From NCBI GenBank assembly GCA_963703745.1, contig CAVPFL010000002.1, forward strand, positions 1,909,270 to 1,973,269: 64,000 bases of DNA, in the 5' to 3' direction. The first letter of the stretch is position 1. Each line of letters starts with the position of its first letter. The position numbers were made by a program, and so were the translations under genes. The notes beneath the pieces were generated by a model, which saw only the letters and a program-made list of their open reading frames with translations, searched no databases and was not told the DNA's origin. Source of the DNA: AP-15 sp963703745. Lineage in GTDB: Bacteria > Pseudomonadota > Alphaproteobacteria > ATCC43930 > CGMCC-115725. Below are positions 18,426 to 27,209 of this stretch, in pieces.

Positions 18426-19284
18426 CACTCTCACGACCTTGGGAATAATAATAATACTCGTAGGAGCCAAAATGTTCGCCCGCCATGGTATCGCTCTTAT
18501 TGAGCAGCAGGCTGATCCGAGGACAGGCGTTGAGCATACTTAGGCTTGCTTCGATTTCCACCTGCTGTGTGTGATGTGCCTCGACGATGAAGACAATCTG
18601 TCCGACCAATGGAGCCAATGCCGCGGCATCGCTGCTCGCCATGCAGGGCGGGGTATCAATAATGATATAGCGGTCGGCGAAACGCCGCGTCATTTCGGCC
18701 ATCAAGTTGGCCATCTTATTGCTTGAAAACAGCTCCGGTACGTGCGGGCCTCCTCGGCCGGAAGGGAGAACCATCAGATTGAGAATATTCGTCTGGATCA
18801 GCACCTCGGACAATTCGCAGTTTCCCGCGAGCACGTCGACGATCCCTTGCTCACTCGTGATGCCAAGGATGGTCTGCAAGGTCGAGTGTTGCGTATCGAC
18901 ATCAACGAGCAGCGCTTTAACATCTTTCTCCGAGGCGAAGGCCAGAGCGAGATTAAGCGAGATGAATGTCTTGCCCTCGCCCGGCCGGGCGCTGGTAACC
19001 ATGATTAGCCGGCTGGATCGCTGATCGGTACTCGAGTCGCCTTGTGAGAATTGGGCCATCAGGTTCCGCTTGACAAGGCGGAACTCCTCGACGGTTCTTG
19101 ATCGCGCCGACGAGGGTATGGTAATCCCGTAACTGGCAAGGCGGCCGCGATCGAGGATCAGTTCCGGACCGCCAGGGCCGGCACCGGCCTCTTCGGCGGG
19201 CGGCGTCGAAAGGTCGGATCCGTTCGCGTCCAGTTGGCGCAGCAGCGCCGCAGCGCGTTCGATCAATCCAATCGAATCCGCCAT
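18397..19284 (-). CDS. Tyrosine autokinase of the exosortase/polysaccharide locus (CpsD/Wzc C-domain type)
   Basis: 295 residues. Walker A is SARPGEGKT (about 98-106), followed by ALLVDVDTQ (Walker A') and IIIDTPP (Walker B). The C-terminus carries a tyrosine cluster, YEYYYY, the usual site of autophosphorylation in bacterial tyrosine kinases that control polymer length. The kinase needs a membrane partner to be active, which is the chain-length determinant encoded immediately upstream: its TAA stop abuts this ATG. The short N-terminal extension lacks the membrane part of Wzc, so this is the split CpsC/CpsD arrangement. Confidence 0.92.
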   Translation of the reverse strand: MADSIGLIERAAALLRQLDANGSDLSTPPAEEAGAGPGGPELILDRGRLASYGITIPSSARSRTVEEFRLVKRNLMAQFSQGDSSTDQRSSRLIMVTSARPGEGKTFISLNLALAFASEKDVKALLVDVDTQHSTLQTILGITSEQGIVDVLAGNCELSEVLIQTNILNLMVLPSGRGGPHVPELFSSNKMANLMAEMTRRFADRYIIIDTPPCMASSDAAALAPLVGQIVFIVEAHHTQQVEIEASLSMLNACPRISLLLNKSDTMAGEHFGSYEYYYYSQGRESDALRSGKPA

Positions 19285-20859
19285 TTACGACACGCCTACC
19301 GAATGCAAGCCGATGCTGAGCATAAGCAATGTTCCGTACACCGCGACCAGAACCAGGGCGCTCGCGGTCACGCCGATCAACTGGAGCGCGGCACGCCGCT
19401 GCGCCGCACCAATCGAAAGCCGCGACACGCTCCCCAAGATCGGGACCCCGAGGTTGCGTAACTGGCCGAGGGTCGCAAAAGAGCTGTCGAGCTGCATCAC
19501 CAACAGAGGCGTTACGAGTCCTGCGCCAATACCGAGAGCAAGCACGTAGGTCATCAGTAGCGGTCGGTTTGGTGCGGCTGGAACGACCGGCACCTGCGGC
19601 GGATCGACAATGCGAAACTGGATCTTTTCAGTCTTGGTATCGGCGGCATTGGCTATTTGCGTCGATTCGCGCCGCGCCACGAGCTCCATGTAATTTTTCT
19701 TGAGGATGCCGTAGTCGCGGTCAAGGTCCTGAGCTTGCACGAGCACCCCAGGTGCCGACTTCGCAATGGCCTCGATCTTGGACAGTTGGCCCTCGGCCTC
19801 GGCGAGACGTCGCTGCACGGCGGCGACTGCCGCCTCGGCGTCAACCAGCCTGACCTTGATTTGGTCATAGGCGCCATTGGCGATTTCTCCCTTGTTGTTG
19901 CCGGGTTGTCCGGTACCTCCGGCCGATGCCTTTGTCGCCTCGGCTTGGAGCTGTACGATCGCTTTCCGGGCAGCCTTCACATCCGGATGTTCCTCGGTGT
20001 ATTTCAACAGCAAACCGTCGAGATTTCGCCGAAGCTCCTGAAGCCGCTCCTCGACCGGTGACAGGTGGCCACCGTTAACGATGATTTGCGGACCATGATC
20101 GACTGTCAGTGTTGCGGGCACCGCAGCGAGTTCTTTTTGGATCGCGTCCCGCTTACTGGCGGCATCAGCGAGTTCGAGTTTCAGTTGGTCGACTGCCCCA
20201 CGCGCTTGTTCCAGCCGATTGCCGCTATCGTCGCCTCCCGGGGCGTCTGGTGTGCGGTTCCGAACAATATCCGGATATTTTTCAGCCAAATCCGACCGTC
20301 GCTTCTCGGCGGCGCGCAATTGATCTCGATAAGAGGCGATCTCGTCGTCTAAGAAACGTTGCGCGCTGTCCATCTCGGCTCGGCTGCTGCCCGCCATCTT
20401 TTCGGCGAAAATTGTCAGCAGCGACTGCACGATATTCTTCGCCAAGACCGGATCGCTGTCGCGGTAGGAGAGGGCTAGCAGGTTCAAGGTAATCGGCGAG
20501 ACCGAAATATCGCTCGCCAGGCGTTTGAAGAGCGCTTCCTTTTCGCCAGGGGTGCGGATCCCGGTGTCGAGATCGGTGAGGCGGATCAATTGTTCCAAAT
20601 TGGGCCGGCTCAACAAAGTGCGCTGCATGAAATCGAGGTGGCGGCCAGGATCAGTCTCCGCCGCCAGCCCACGCAGAAGTGGGGTCAGGAGCGGATCGGC
20701 ATTGAGATAGACGCGCGCCGTTGATTCGTATTTCGTCGGTATAAAGGCGACCCCGACCCATCCCGCGGTACAGACCAGCCAAGCGGTACCCACGGCAAGC
20801 CATCGATGGCGCCACAGCGCTTGCACGAACGGCAGGGCTTGCGACGGTACCCACCTCAT
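19285..20859 (-). CDS. Polysaccharide chain-length determinant, XrtA system (Wzz/GNVR family)
   Basis: 524 residues. An N-terminal membrane helix follows the motif LPFVQALWRHRWLAVG, then a Wzz-type periplasmic domain and a long coiled-coil middle (about 170-390, heptads rich in E, K, R, L). The GNVR-like segment is DYGILKKNYMELVARRE, and a second membrane helix (PLLMTYVLALGIGAGL) is followed by a final hydrophobic segment. It sets polymer length and activates the tyrosine kinase encoded directly downstream. I chose ATG at 20859 because GGAG lies about 7 nt upstream; a TTG 12 bp further upstream is the alternative. Confidence 0.92.
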   Translation of the reverse strand: MRWVPSQALPFVQALWRHRWLAVGTAWLVCTAGWVGVAFIPTKYESTARVYLNADPLLTPLLRGLAAETDPGRHLDFMQRTLLSRPNLEQLIRLTDLDTGIRTPGEKEALFKRLASDISVSPITLNLLALSYRDSDPVLAKNIVQSLLTIFAEKMAGSSRAEMDSAQRFLDDEIASYRDQLRAAEKRRSDLAEKYPDIVRNRTPDAPGGDDSGNRLEQARGAVDQLKLELADAASKRDAIQKELAAVPATLTVDHGPQIIVNGGHLSPVEERLQELRRNLDGLLLKYTEEHPDVKAARKAIVQLQAEATKASAGGTGQPGNNKGEIANGAYDQIKVRLVDAEAAVAAVQRRLAEAEGQLSKIEAIAKSAPGVLVQAQDLDRDYGILKKNYMELVARRESTQIANAADTKTEKIQFRIVDPPQVPVVPAAPNRPLLMTYVLALGIGAGLVTPLLVMQLDSSFATLGQLRNLGVPILGSVSRLSIGAAQRRAALQLIGVTASALVLVAVYGTLLMLSIGLHSVGVS

Positions 20860-20963
20860 GACCGGCTCCAATAGTGTTGAATGGGCATGAGAATCCTCGG
20901 TGAATTTAAGCCGGATAAGTCAGCCTTGCCGACGACAATCGGTCACAGGAAGACACGGAATAT

Positions 20964-21578
20964 CTAGAACAGGCGCTGTGGAATAATTAAAATATCGCCT
21001 GGACGGAGAGCAACGTTGTTCTCGATTTCGCCATCTCTGATCAGGCTGTTCAAATGGACAGAATAGGTATTCTCCTCGCCCTGAGCAGTCCGGATGAGCA
21101 CGGTGTCGTTCCCCGCCGCATACCTGGTGAGCCCGCCGACTGCGATCATCGCATCGAGCACCGTCATGTCCGCACGATACGGAAGTGCGCGGGGTGACGC
21201 AGCTTCACCGATGATGCGGACCTGGTCGGGGATTGGGCCACTGAAGCCTGTCACGATGATCGTGACGAGAGGTTCCTTAATGTATTTGCCGAGCAGTTGC
21301 TCGTACTCGCGAGCGAGGGCGGTTGGTGTCTTGCCGATCGCCACGACATCCTCGACCAGTGGGATCGAAAGGCGACCGTCGGGCCGTACCGGCACGGTCA
21401 ACGACAACTCAGGATTGCGCCAGACAAAGATGTTCAGGCTGTCGCCGGGACCGATACGGTATTCCGCGGACGGCAGCGATGATGCCGGCGGTGCCGGGGG
21501 TAACGTTGGCCCGCCTCCGCACCCGGCGACAAAGAAAGCAGCGGCCGCTGTGATCGCGCGAAAATAGGTGCGAGGCAC
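20964..21578 (-). CDS. Polysaccharide export lipoprotein (Wza-like, XrtA/PEP-CTERM type)
   Basis: 204 residues with a lipoprotein signal (FFVAGCGGG, lipidated Cys at about 20). A Poly_export domain (YRIGPGDSLNIFVWRNPELS) and a SLBB-type domain (IIGEAASPRALPYRADMTVLDAM) follow. It should form the outer-membrane/periplasmic channel for the exopolysaccharide. It is shorter than Wza and lacks the long C-terminal helix, as usual for this subfamily; the barrel protein encoded downstream may supply the outer pore. The start is GTG with GGAGCG about 5 nt upstream. It is the first gene of the minus-strand locus, so the promoter should lie in 21579-21984. Confidence 0.93.
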   Translation of the reverse strand: MPRTYFRAITAAAAFFVAGCGGGPTLPPAPPASSLPSAEYRIGPGDSLNIFVWRNPELSLTVPVRPDGRLSIPLVEDVVAIGKTPTALAREYEQLLGKYIKEPLVTIIVTGFSGPIPDQVRIIGEAASPRALPYRADMTVLDAMIAVGGLTRYAAGNDTVLIRTAQGEENTYSVHLNSLIRDGEIENNVALRPGDILIIPQRLF

Positions 21579-21984
21579 TCTACGCTCCTGTTCAGCGTTC
21601 TCAAACCCAGCGAATATTAACCATCAGCAAATGGCTTATACGAAACTGCTGCCCTCGATCATCCTGTTTCGTGGCTAGCTACTGCTCAACCAGGCTGCGC
21701 TATAGCACCAAGCCGCTCACGGTGCAATGTAGTTATCGGTTCTTCGGTCCGCGTTCTTGACGACATCCTGCTGCCGTGGCCCGATTTTCGGCATTTGACC
21801 GCTGTCGAACCTTGGCTCCAATCGTTCCACTGCCTCGGCCGAGATCTTCGGGTCGGGTCTCAGGTGTCATCGTCTGACAATTTGCTTGACAAAAAATGAA
21901 CCACCCGAGGCGGCGGTTGCAGCAGCTCCACGCGGCGTGGCATGACCCGCCCGGCAAAGGATCCGAGAGCACAGAAGGACGGAA
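21579..21984. promoter_or_regulatory. Divergent control region between exporter and uronate dehydrogenase
   Basis: About 400 bases between two divergent genes, so it must hold promoters for the exopolysaccharide operon (leftward) and udh (rightward). The first 120 bases are more AT-rich than the surroundings. I looked for a sigma-54 GG-N10-GC box, known for PEP-CTERM loci, and saw no convincing copy. No rRNA, tRNA or riboswitch fold was recognised. Short open frames here have no family resemblance. Confidence 0.45.
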
Positions 21985-22791
21985 ATGCATCGAGTACTGA
22001 TCACGGGCGCGGGCGGAGGCATCGGCCGGTCGCTGCGCGAGAGCCTGCAAGGGGTCTATCCGGTCTTGCGATTGTCCGATCGGGTCCCCCTTGCGGCAGC
22101 CCGAGCCGGGGAGGAGGTCGATTGCACCGATCTCGCCGACATGGCCGGGGTCGAGCGCATCGTCGCCGATGTCGACGGCATCCTCCATTTGGGAGGTGTT
22201 TCAGGCGAGAGCGAATGGGAGCCGATCCTTCGATCGAACATCGTTGGCACATACAACCTGTTCGAGGCAGCGCGCCGCGCTCAGGTCAAGCGCATCATCG
22301 TGGCCACCAGCAACCACGCGGTCGGCTTTTACCCGCGAGACCAGAGGATCGACCACCGGGCGGTTCCGCGGCCGGACAGTCGCTACGGCGTCAGCAAAGC
22401 CTTTGCCGAGGCGCTTGCCAGCCTCTATGCCGACAAACACGGGATCGGCTTTTTGTGCACCCGCATTGGCAATTTCGGACCGCACCCGATCGACAAGCGC
22501 CGGCTGTCGATCTGGATCAGCCCGCGCGACTACGCCCAGCTCGTGCGCATCGGCCTCGAACATCCGGACATCCGGTACGAAATCGTCTACGGCGTCTCGA
22601 ACAACCAGCGCTCCTGGTACGACAACTCCAACGCCGAGCGGTTGGGCTACCGGCCGCAGGATGATTCGGAACCCTTTGCCGAGGCTGTGCTGGGGGCCGA
22701 GGCTGGTCGCGCGATCGACCCGATCGCGGAACGCTATCAGGGCGGCACATTCTGCGCCGCCGAGTATTCGGCGCAGACCCAGCCACCGTGA
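21985..22791 (+). CDS. udh: Uronate dehydrogenase (NAD-dependent epimerase/dehydratase family)
   Basis: 268 residues. The Rossmann motif GAGGGIG lies at about 8-14, with the SDR Tyr134-x3-Lys138 pair in SRYGVSKAF and TSNHAVGFYP typical of uronate dehydrogenases. These oxidise D-glucuronate or D-galacturonate to the aldaro-lactone with NAD. The length agrees with the family. AAGGACGG precedes the ATG. The gene ends 8 bp before the convergent ArsC-like gene. A link to sugar-acid turnover from the adjacent exopolysaccharide locus is possible but is inference only. Confidence 0.87.
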   Translation: MHRVLITGAGGGIGRSLRESLQGVYPVLRLSDRVPLAAARAGEEVDCTDLADMAGVERIVADVDGILHLGGVSGESEWEPILRSNIVGTYNLFEAARRAQVKRIIVATSNHAVGFYPRDQRIDHRAVPRPDSRYGVSKAFAEALASLYADKHGIGFLCTRIGNFGPHPIDKRRLSIWISPRDYAQLVRIGLEHPDIRYEIVYGVSNNQRSWYDNSNAERLGYRPQDDSEPFAEAVLGAEAGRAIDPIAERYQGGTFCAAEYSAQTQPP

Positions 22792-22799
22792 GGTGCGGG

Positions 22800-23141
22800 C
22801 TACAGCACCGACAGCACCGCTTCCGGCGGCCGGCCGAGTGCGGCCTTCTGTCCCGACACCACGATCGGCCGTTCGACGATGATTGGGTTGTTGGCCATAG
22901 CCTCGATCAGCGCGTCTTCCGATAAGGCCGCGGGGTCAATGCCGGCGGCGGCCGCTTCCTTCTTCCGTACGAGCTTGCTCGCCGGCATCTTAAGCTGGCC
23001 GAGGAGCTGCTTCAGCTGTGCTGCCGTATACGGCGACTTCAGATACTCAATGATGGTCGGCTCCACGCCCTTCTCGCGCAGCAGCGCCAGGGTCTTGCGT
23101 GAAGTATTACAGCGCGGGTTGTGATACATCGTCACCGCCAT
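22800..23141 (-). CDS. arsC: ArsC-family reductase (glutaredoxin-type arsenate reductase / Spx-like)
   Basis: 113 residues from MAVTMYHNPRCNTSRKTL. Cys11 in NPRCNTSR is the catalytic arsenate-binding cysteine, and the thioredoxin-like fold continues with EYLKSPYTAAQLKQLL and IVERPIVV. It would reduce arsenate to arsenite with glutathione/glutaredoxin. No arsenite pump or ArsR regulator is next to it, so a general role of the YfgD/ArsC family is equally possible. The start at 23141 gives the canonical N-terminus; the frame extends 10 codons upstream. Confidence 0.88.
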   Translation of the reverse strand: MAVTMYHNPRCNTSRKTLALLREKGVEPTIIEYLKSPYTAAQLKQLLGQLKMPASKLVRKKEAAAAGIDPAALSEDALIEAMANNPIIVERPIVVSGQKAALGRPPEAVLSVL

Positions 23142-23194
23142 CGCCTTCCTCCTCCGGATCAGGGCGAGCACCGGGTAAGCTACGGAAGCGGGTA

Positions 23195-24431
23195 ATGCAA
23201 GAGCCGGATGCCGCGGTGAACACAGCGAGACCGGGCCCGCTCGCTGGGATCAAGGTACTCGATCTGACGACAGTCGTCCTCGGGCCGCTGGCGACACAGA
23301 TCCTGGGCGATCTCGGTGCCGAGGTGATCAAGGTCGAATCGCCCGAGGGCGACATCATGCGCTATGCCGGCCCTGCTCGGCACCGCGAGATGGGTCACGT
23401 CTTTCTCAATCTCAATCGCAACAAGCGTTCCTTGGTGCTCGATTTGAAGCGGCCCGAAGCGGCGGCGATATTGCTCCGGCTCGCTGCTCACAGCGACGTC
23501 TTGATGCACAACATGCGGCCACAGGCGATGGCCCGTCTCGGCTTTGCCTGGGAACGGCTGCAAGAGGTCAACCCGCGGCTCGTCTATTGCTCGGCTCAGG
23601 GCTACGGGCAGAACGGCCCGCTCGCCGATCGACCGGCATTCGACGACATCATCCAGGGCGGCTGCGGGCTCGTTTCGCTCGAGTTGGCGACAGGCGGCGA
23701 CGCCCGCTTTGTTCCGACCTTGATCTGCGACAAGACAGTCGGGCTGACTATGGTCTACGCGGTAATGGCAGCACTGCTGCAGCGCGCGCGCACCGGCCGC
23801 GGCCAGGCTATTGAAGTGCCGATGCTTGAAACGATGACGGCCTTCGTCATGGCCGAGCATCTGGGCGGGTTGACCTTCGACCCCCCCGATCGGGCCGCCC
23901 GGCTATACCCGAATGCTCGCTCTCGATCGGCGCCCGCATCGCACCGCCGACGGTCATGTCTGCATCCTCCCCTACACCGACCGGCACTGGAGGGATTTCT
24001 TCCGCCTCGCCGGCCGGCCGGAGCTTGCCGAGGATCCGCGCCTTGCCGATGCTCAGACGCGCAGTCGACACGTCGCCGAGCTCTATGCGCTCGTCGCGCA
24101 ATGCGTGCGCGATCGGTCGAGCGCCTATTGGCTCGACCGGTTGAAGGCCGCCGACATCCCGTGCGGGCCGGTCAACTCGCTCGCCGAGTTGCCGGCCGAT
24201 GTGCAGCTCGCCGCCGTCGACTTCTTTCCGCTGACCGAGCATCCCTCGGAAGGAGCGATCCGCATCGTGCGGCCGCCGGTGCGGTTTGGCGACGCCGATT
24301 GCGCGCTGCAGTACCCGGCGCCGCGGCTGGGCGAGCATTCGCGCGCGATCCTGCGCGAGGCCGGGTTGGCGGAGCCCGAGATCGACGATTTGCTGGCGCG
24401 CAGGATCGCAATCGAGCCTGCCCCAAACTAA
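23195..24431 (+). CDS. CaiB/BaiF-type CoA-transferase (one frameshift as read)
   Basis: Class III CoA-transferase. The first frame gives LAGIKVLDLTTVVLGPLATQ, then LGDLGAEVIKVESPEGD, NRNKRSLVLDLK and RPAFDDIIQGG (candidate catalytic Asp). The second frame continues with GPPGYTRML, RTADGHVCILPYTDRHW and the C-terminal small domain to LARRIAIEP. The frame changes in a run of seven C at 23881-23887. Removing one C restores a family-like DPPIGPPGY and a protein of about 411 residues, the usual length. Start at the ATG giving MQEPDAAV. This is most simply a homopolymer sequencing error. The substrate is unknown. Confidence 0.85.
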
Positions 24432-24444
24432 TCGGAAGTTCTCA

Positions 24445-24633
24445 CTAATCGGTCATCGCAACAATCTCGTCCGGCACGCGCTCGACCCGTGAGCTTGGCC
24501 CACCAAAGATCACCGCGAGGATCACCACGATAAAAAACCCCGCCCGCATTTTGGCCGACAGCCGTAGCATGACCACAGCGAGCAGCAAGGCGGCCCAGCC
24601 AAGATAGAGGATTGGGGAATCAGCTGCTGTCAT
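24445..24633 (-). CDS. Small membrane protein of unknown function
   Basis: 62 residues from an ATG at 24633. Two hydrophobic segments (ILYLGWAALLLAVVMLRL and FFIVVILAVIFGG) are joined by a short basic loop (SAKMRAG), with a polar tail. I do not recognise a family. It lies between the CoA-transferase and aconitase X genes and divergently from the latter, with 37 bp between starts. Membrane character and isolated placement support a real small gene, but evidence is limited to composition. Confidence 0.45.
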   Translation of the reverse strand: MTAADSPILYLGWAALLLAVVMLRLSAKMRAGFFIVVILAVIFGGPSSRVERVPDEIVAMTD

Positions 24634-24670
24634 GTCTGATCGATAGCGCGGTCGGATAAAGGTTTCGTTG

Positions 24671-25903
24671 ATGCGGCTGACCGACGAGGAAATTGCGATG
24701 CTGGCGGGCGAGTTCGGCGCACCGCGACGCTGGGCCATTGCCCATCAGATCGCCGTCGGCGAGTTCTTCGACGCCGCCGATTTCGTCCCGGTGACGCAGG
24801 CGCATATTATGGCCGACACCGAATCCTTGGGCGAGGCCGGAGTGCGCTTTCTCGAGGGTCTGGCTGCAGCCCCCGAACCAGAGCGGCGGGTGAGGGTGCC
24901 GACGATCACCGACCCACGCGGGATCGATTTCGCGGTTTATCGCCGGCTTGGCCAGAGCGATGCGATGGCGGCGCTCGAGAGCCGGGCGATCACGACACTC
25001 TCAGCCTTTGGCGTGCTGATGACCGATACCTGCATCAACTATCAGACGGTCTTGGCACCGCTCCGCGGCGAGCACGTGGCCTATGGCGATACCGGCTCGG
25101 TCATCTATGCCAACAGCGTGCTCGGCGCTCGCAGCAATTTCGAGGGCGGGCCTTCGGCGCTGGCCGCAGCGCTGACCGGCCGGACCCCGAGCTACGGCTA
25201 TCACCTCGACACAAGTCGCCGCCCGACGCAACGTTTCCGAGTCAGGGCGCGTCCGCGCGACCTCAGCGAATGGGGTGCGCTCGGAGCCCTCGTCGGCGAG
25301 GCCTGCAGCTCCTACTGGCAGGTCCCGGTTATCGAGGGGCCGACGGCGGTCCCGGGTTGCGACGCGATGAAGCATTTCGGCGCCGCATTGGCGAGCTTCG
25401 GGTCGGTGGCGCTGTTCCACATGCCCGGCATCACCGCGGAGGAAGCGGTGTTTGCCGGCGTTCCACCCGATCCGCTCCCGATCGCCCCCTCCGACATCGC
25501 GGCCTTTCTCGCCCGCTATGCCCCACCTGGCGACAAGCTCGACGTCGTCGTCTTCGCGGCTCCGCAGCTATCGCTGCTCGAGATCGCCGCGGTGGCAGGC
25601 GCCCTGGACGGCCGCCAGGTCCATCGCGACACCACGGTGATCGTCGCGACCTCGCCCGAAATCAAGCACGCCGCCGACCGGATGGGCCTCAGCGCCCGCA
25701 TCGAGGCGGCAGGCGCCGTCGTCGCCCAAGGGATCTGCTTCTACCAAAGCTACGCGCGCGAGATGGCCAAGGCCAACGGCTGGACCCGCCTGATGACCAA
25801 CTCGGCCAAGCTCGTCAACATCCTGGGCGGCTACGGCTATCGGTCGAGCCTGGCGAGCCTCGAACGATGCGTGGACTCGGCGGTGGCGGGGAAGGTGCTC
25901 TAG
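24671..25903 (+). CDS. Aconitase X catalytic subunit (DUF521), probable cis-3-hydroxyproline dehydratase type
   Basis: 410 residues from MRLTDEEIAMLAGEFG. This is the AcnX large-subunit family, with TDTCINYQTVLAP (iron-sulfur cysteine region), AYGDTGSVIYANSVLGARSNFEGGPSALAAALTGR and the C-terminal TNSAKLVNILGGYGYRS. Characterised bacterial AcnX enzymes dehydrate cis-3-hydroxy-L-proline; archaeal relatives act on mevalonate-5-phosphate. The small subunit starts on the very next base after the TAG, so the two are made together. No proline-catabolism gene is adjacent in the window, so the substrate is inferred from the family only. Confidence 0.88.
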   Translation: MRLTDEEIAMLAGEFGAPRRWAIAHQIAVGEFFDAADFVPVTQAHIMADTESLGEAGVRFLEGLAAAPEPERRVRVPTITDPRGIDFAVYRRLGQSDAMAALESRAITTLSAFGVLMTDTCINYQTVLAPLRGEHVAYGDTGSVIYANSVLGARSNFEGGPSALAAALTGRTPSYGYHLDTSRRPTQRFRVRARPRDLSEWGALGALVGEACSSYWQVPVIEGPTAVPGCDAMKHFGAALASFGSVALFHMPGITAEEAVFAGVPPDPLPIAPSDIAAFLARYAPPGDKLDVVVFAAPQLSLLEIAAVAGALDGRQVHRDTTVIVATSPEIKHAADRMGLSARIEAAGAVVAQGICFYQSYAREMAKANGWTRLMTNSAKLVNILGGYGYRSSLASLERCVDSAVAGKVL

Positions 25904-26320
25904 ATGCCGGTCGTGTTGCGGTGCCACCGCGGCATCGGACCCGCAGTCAGCGGCACGGCACTCGTCGCCGGCGACAATTTCAGCGCGCGCTATGACCTCG
26001 ACCGCAGCCGCGGCGTCTTCTCGCGTCCGAGCCACAAGCTCGCCGGCGAGAGCTATGTCGACCGCATCCTTGTCCTCGACGGCGCCAAGGGCGGTGTCGC
26101 CACCGCCTGGATGTTGCACGACATGGCCGCACGCCGGATCGTGCCCCGGGCGCTGATCTTCAACCGGGTCAATCCGATCCTGGCCCAGGGTGCAGCGTTT
26201 GCCGGTGTGGCCCTGGTCGACCGCTTTGCGGGCGACGTGACCAAGCTCTTCCGTACCGGCGATGAGCTGCGGGTCGACCCCGCCACCGGCCTCGTCGAGA
26301 TCCTGAACCGCAACGCCTGA
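25904..26320 (+). CDS. Aconitase X swivel subunit (DUF126)
   Basis: 138 residues. Swivel-domain hallmarks are VSGTALVAGDNFSARYDLDR, HKLAGESYVDRILVLDGAKGG (with the conserved Ser/Gly loop) and a final RTGDELRVDPATGLVEIL. It completes the active site of the DUF521 large subunit. The ATG directly follows that gene's stop, leaving zero intergenic bases. Length and motifs are normal for the family. Confidence 0.88.
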   Translation: MPVVLRCHRGIGPAVSGTALVAGDNFSARYDLDRSRGVFSRPSHKLAGESYVDRILVLDGAKGGVATAWMLHDMAARRIVPRALIFNRVNPILAQGAAFAGVALVDRFAGDVTKLFRTGDELRVDPATGLVEILNRNA

Positions 26321-26329
26321 GCCTTGATC

Positions 26330-26510
26330 CCTGGTGGACGGGAAATTACCGGGAAAATGTCGATCTCCGGCCGGAAATGAGCCGCGAATCGTCGACAATT
26401 CCCCATGAGATCAACCACTTGTGGGCTCAATTCCCTGAGCGGGCGAACAGGGAATTAAATCGGTTGAACAGGGAATTAATTCCAGCCGAATAGGGAAGCA
26501 CCAGGGACCG
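26330..26510. repeat. Degenerate tandem repeat cluster, unit like GAACAGGGAATTAAATCGG
   Basis: Short units carrying ACAGGGAATTAA occur at about 26445-26463 and 26466-26480, with a decayed copy at about 26488. Related GGGAATT-like words lie upstream from 26340. The reverse complement gives CCGATTTAATTCCCTGTTC, the same unit that is repeated three times at 56296-56358 in the opposite orientation. When translated, such repeats give runs like NREINRPNRE, a pattern I associate with alphaproteobacterial intergenic repeats. No spacer regularity or Cas gene is present, so it is not CRISPR. Confidence 0.7.
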
Positions 26511-26609
26511 CCGCTCATCGCTTCTCTCGATGAGCGTCCCGGGCCACTTGACATTTCCCCGTGACAGTGTACTTTGTAATTCAAAGTGCACTGTGAACCG
26601 GAAGATACA

Positions 26610-27209
26610 ATGATCGAGAATCAGGCGCGCGAAGACATCGCCTTCATTCGCCGCGCGATCGAGGAGGGCGGCGCCTACGCAACCGCCCGCGGCCCGGACC
26701 TGCTGGTCTGGGGCATCGCAGTCGCGATCGGCTATCTCGGCACCTATGGCTGGATCCGCGGCTGGTCGCCGGTCGCGCCGAGACCGCTGTGGGCCGCCTG
26801 CATCGGCCTGCCGTGGCTCTATTCGCTGCGTCGGCTGGCGCGCGGCCTCGTTGGCGGTGGGATCCGCGTCCGCGGCCCGATGGCGCAGGCGCTGGCAATG
26901 CTGTGGCTCGGCTGCGGCATCTTTCTGACGCCCCTGGGGATTTGGTCGATGATCGCCGAGCCGCGCGACGGTTGGTTCAGCGCCGTCGTCGCCGGGGTCA
27001 TGGGGATCGCGTTCTTCGCCGGCGCCTCGCTCACCCGGCTGCCGTGGCTGCGCTGGGTCGGGATCGCGTGGTGGGTCGGCGAGCTGGCGCTCTTCGCGCT
27101 CCGCTACCGTATCGAGGCGCTGCCCTTGGCGGCGGCATTGATGCTGCTGCTGCTCGCGGGGCCCGGCTATGTCCTGTTGCAGCGCCGCGGCATCCGGTCC
27201 GGAGCATGA
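26610..27209 (+). CDS. Integral membrane protein of unknown function
   Basis: 199 residues from MIENQAREDIAFIRRAIEEG. An amphipathic N-terminal segment precedes six or so hydrophobic segments (LLVWGIAVAIGYLGTYGW, PLWAACIGLPWLY, ALAMLWLGCGIF, AVVAGVMGIAFFAG, WVGIAWWVGELALF, LAAALMLLLLAGPGYVLL). It overlaps the winged-helix gene by ATGA (27206-27209), so the two are translationally coupled. Similar membrane proteins are often encoded beside HTH_34 regulators. I infer it is the regulator's partner or target; no enzymatic motif is visible. Confidence 0.7.
   Translation: MIENQAREDIAFIRRAIEEGGAYATARGPDLLVWGIAVAIGYLGTYGWIRGWSPVAPRPLWAACIGLPWLYSLRRLARGLVGGGIRVRGPMAQALAMLWLGCGIFLTPLGIWSMIAEPRDGWFSAVVAGVMGIAFFAGASLTRLPWLRWVGIAWWVGELALFALRYRIEALPLAAALMLLLLAGPGYVLLQRRGIRSGA

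Noticed and set aside
21579..21984. Sigma-54 promoter for the exopolysaccharide operon
   Set aside because: No GG-N10-GC box with the surrounding consensus could be found by eye on the relevant strand.
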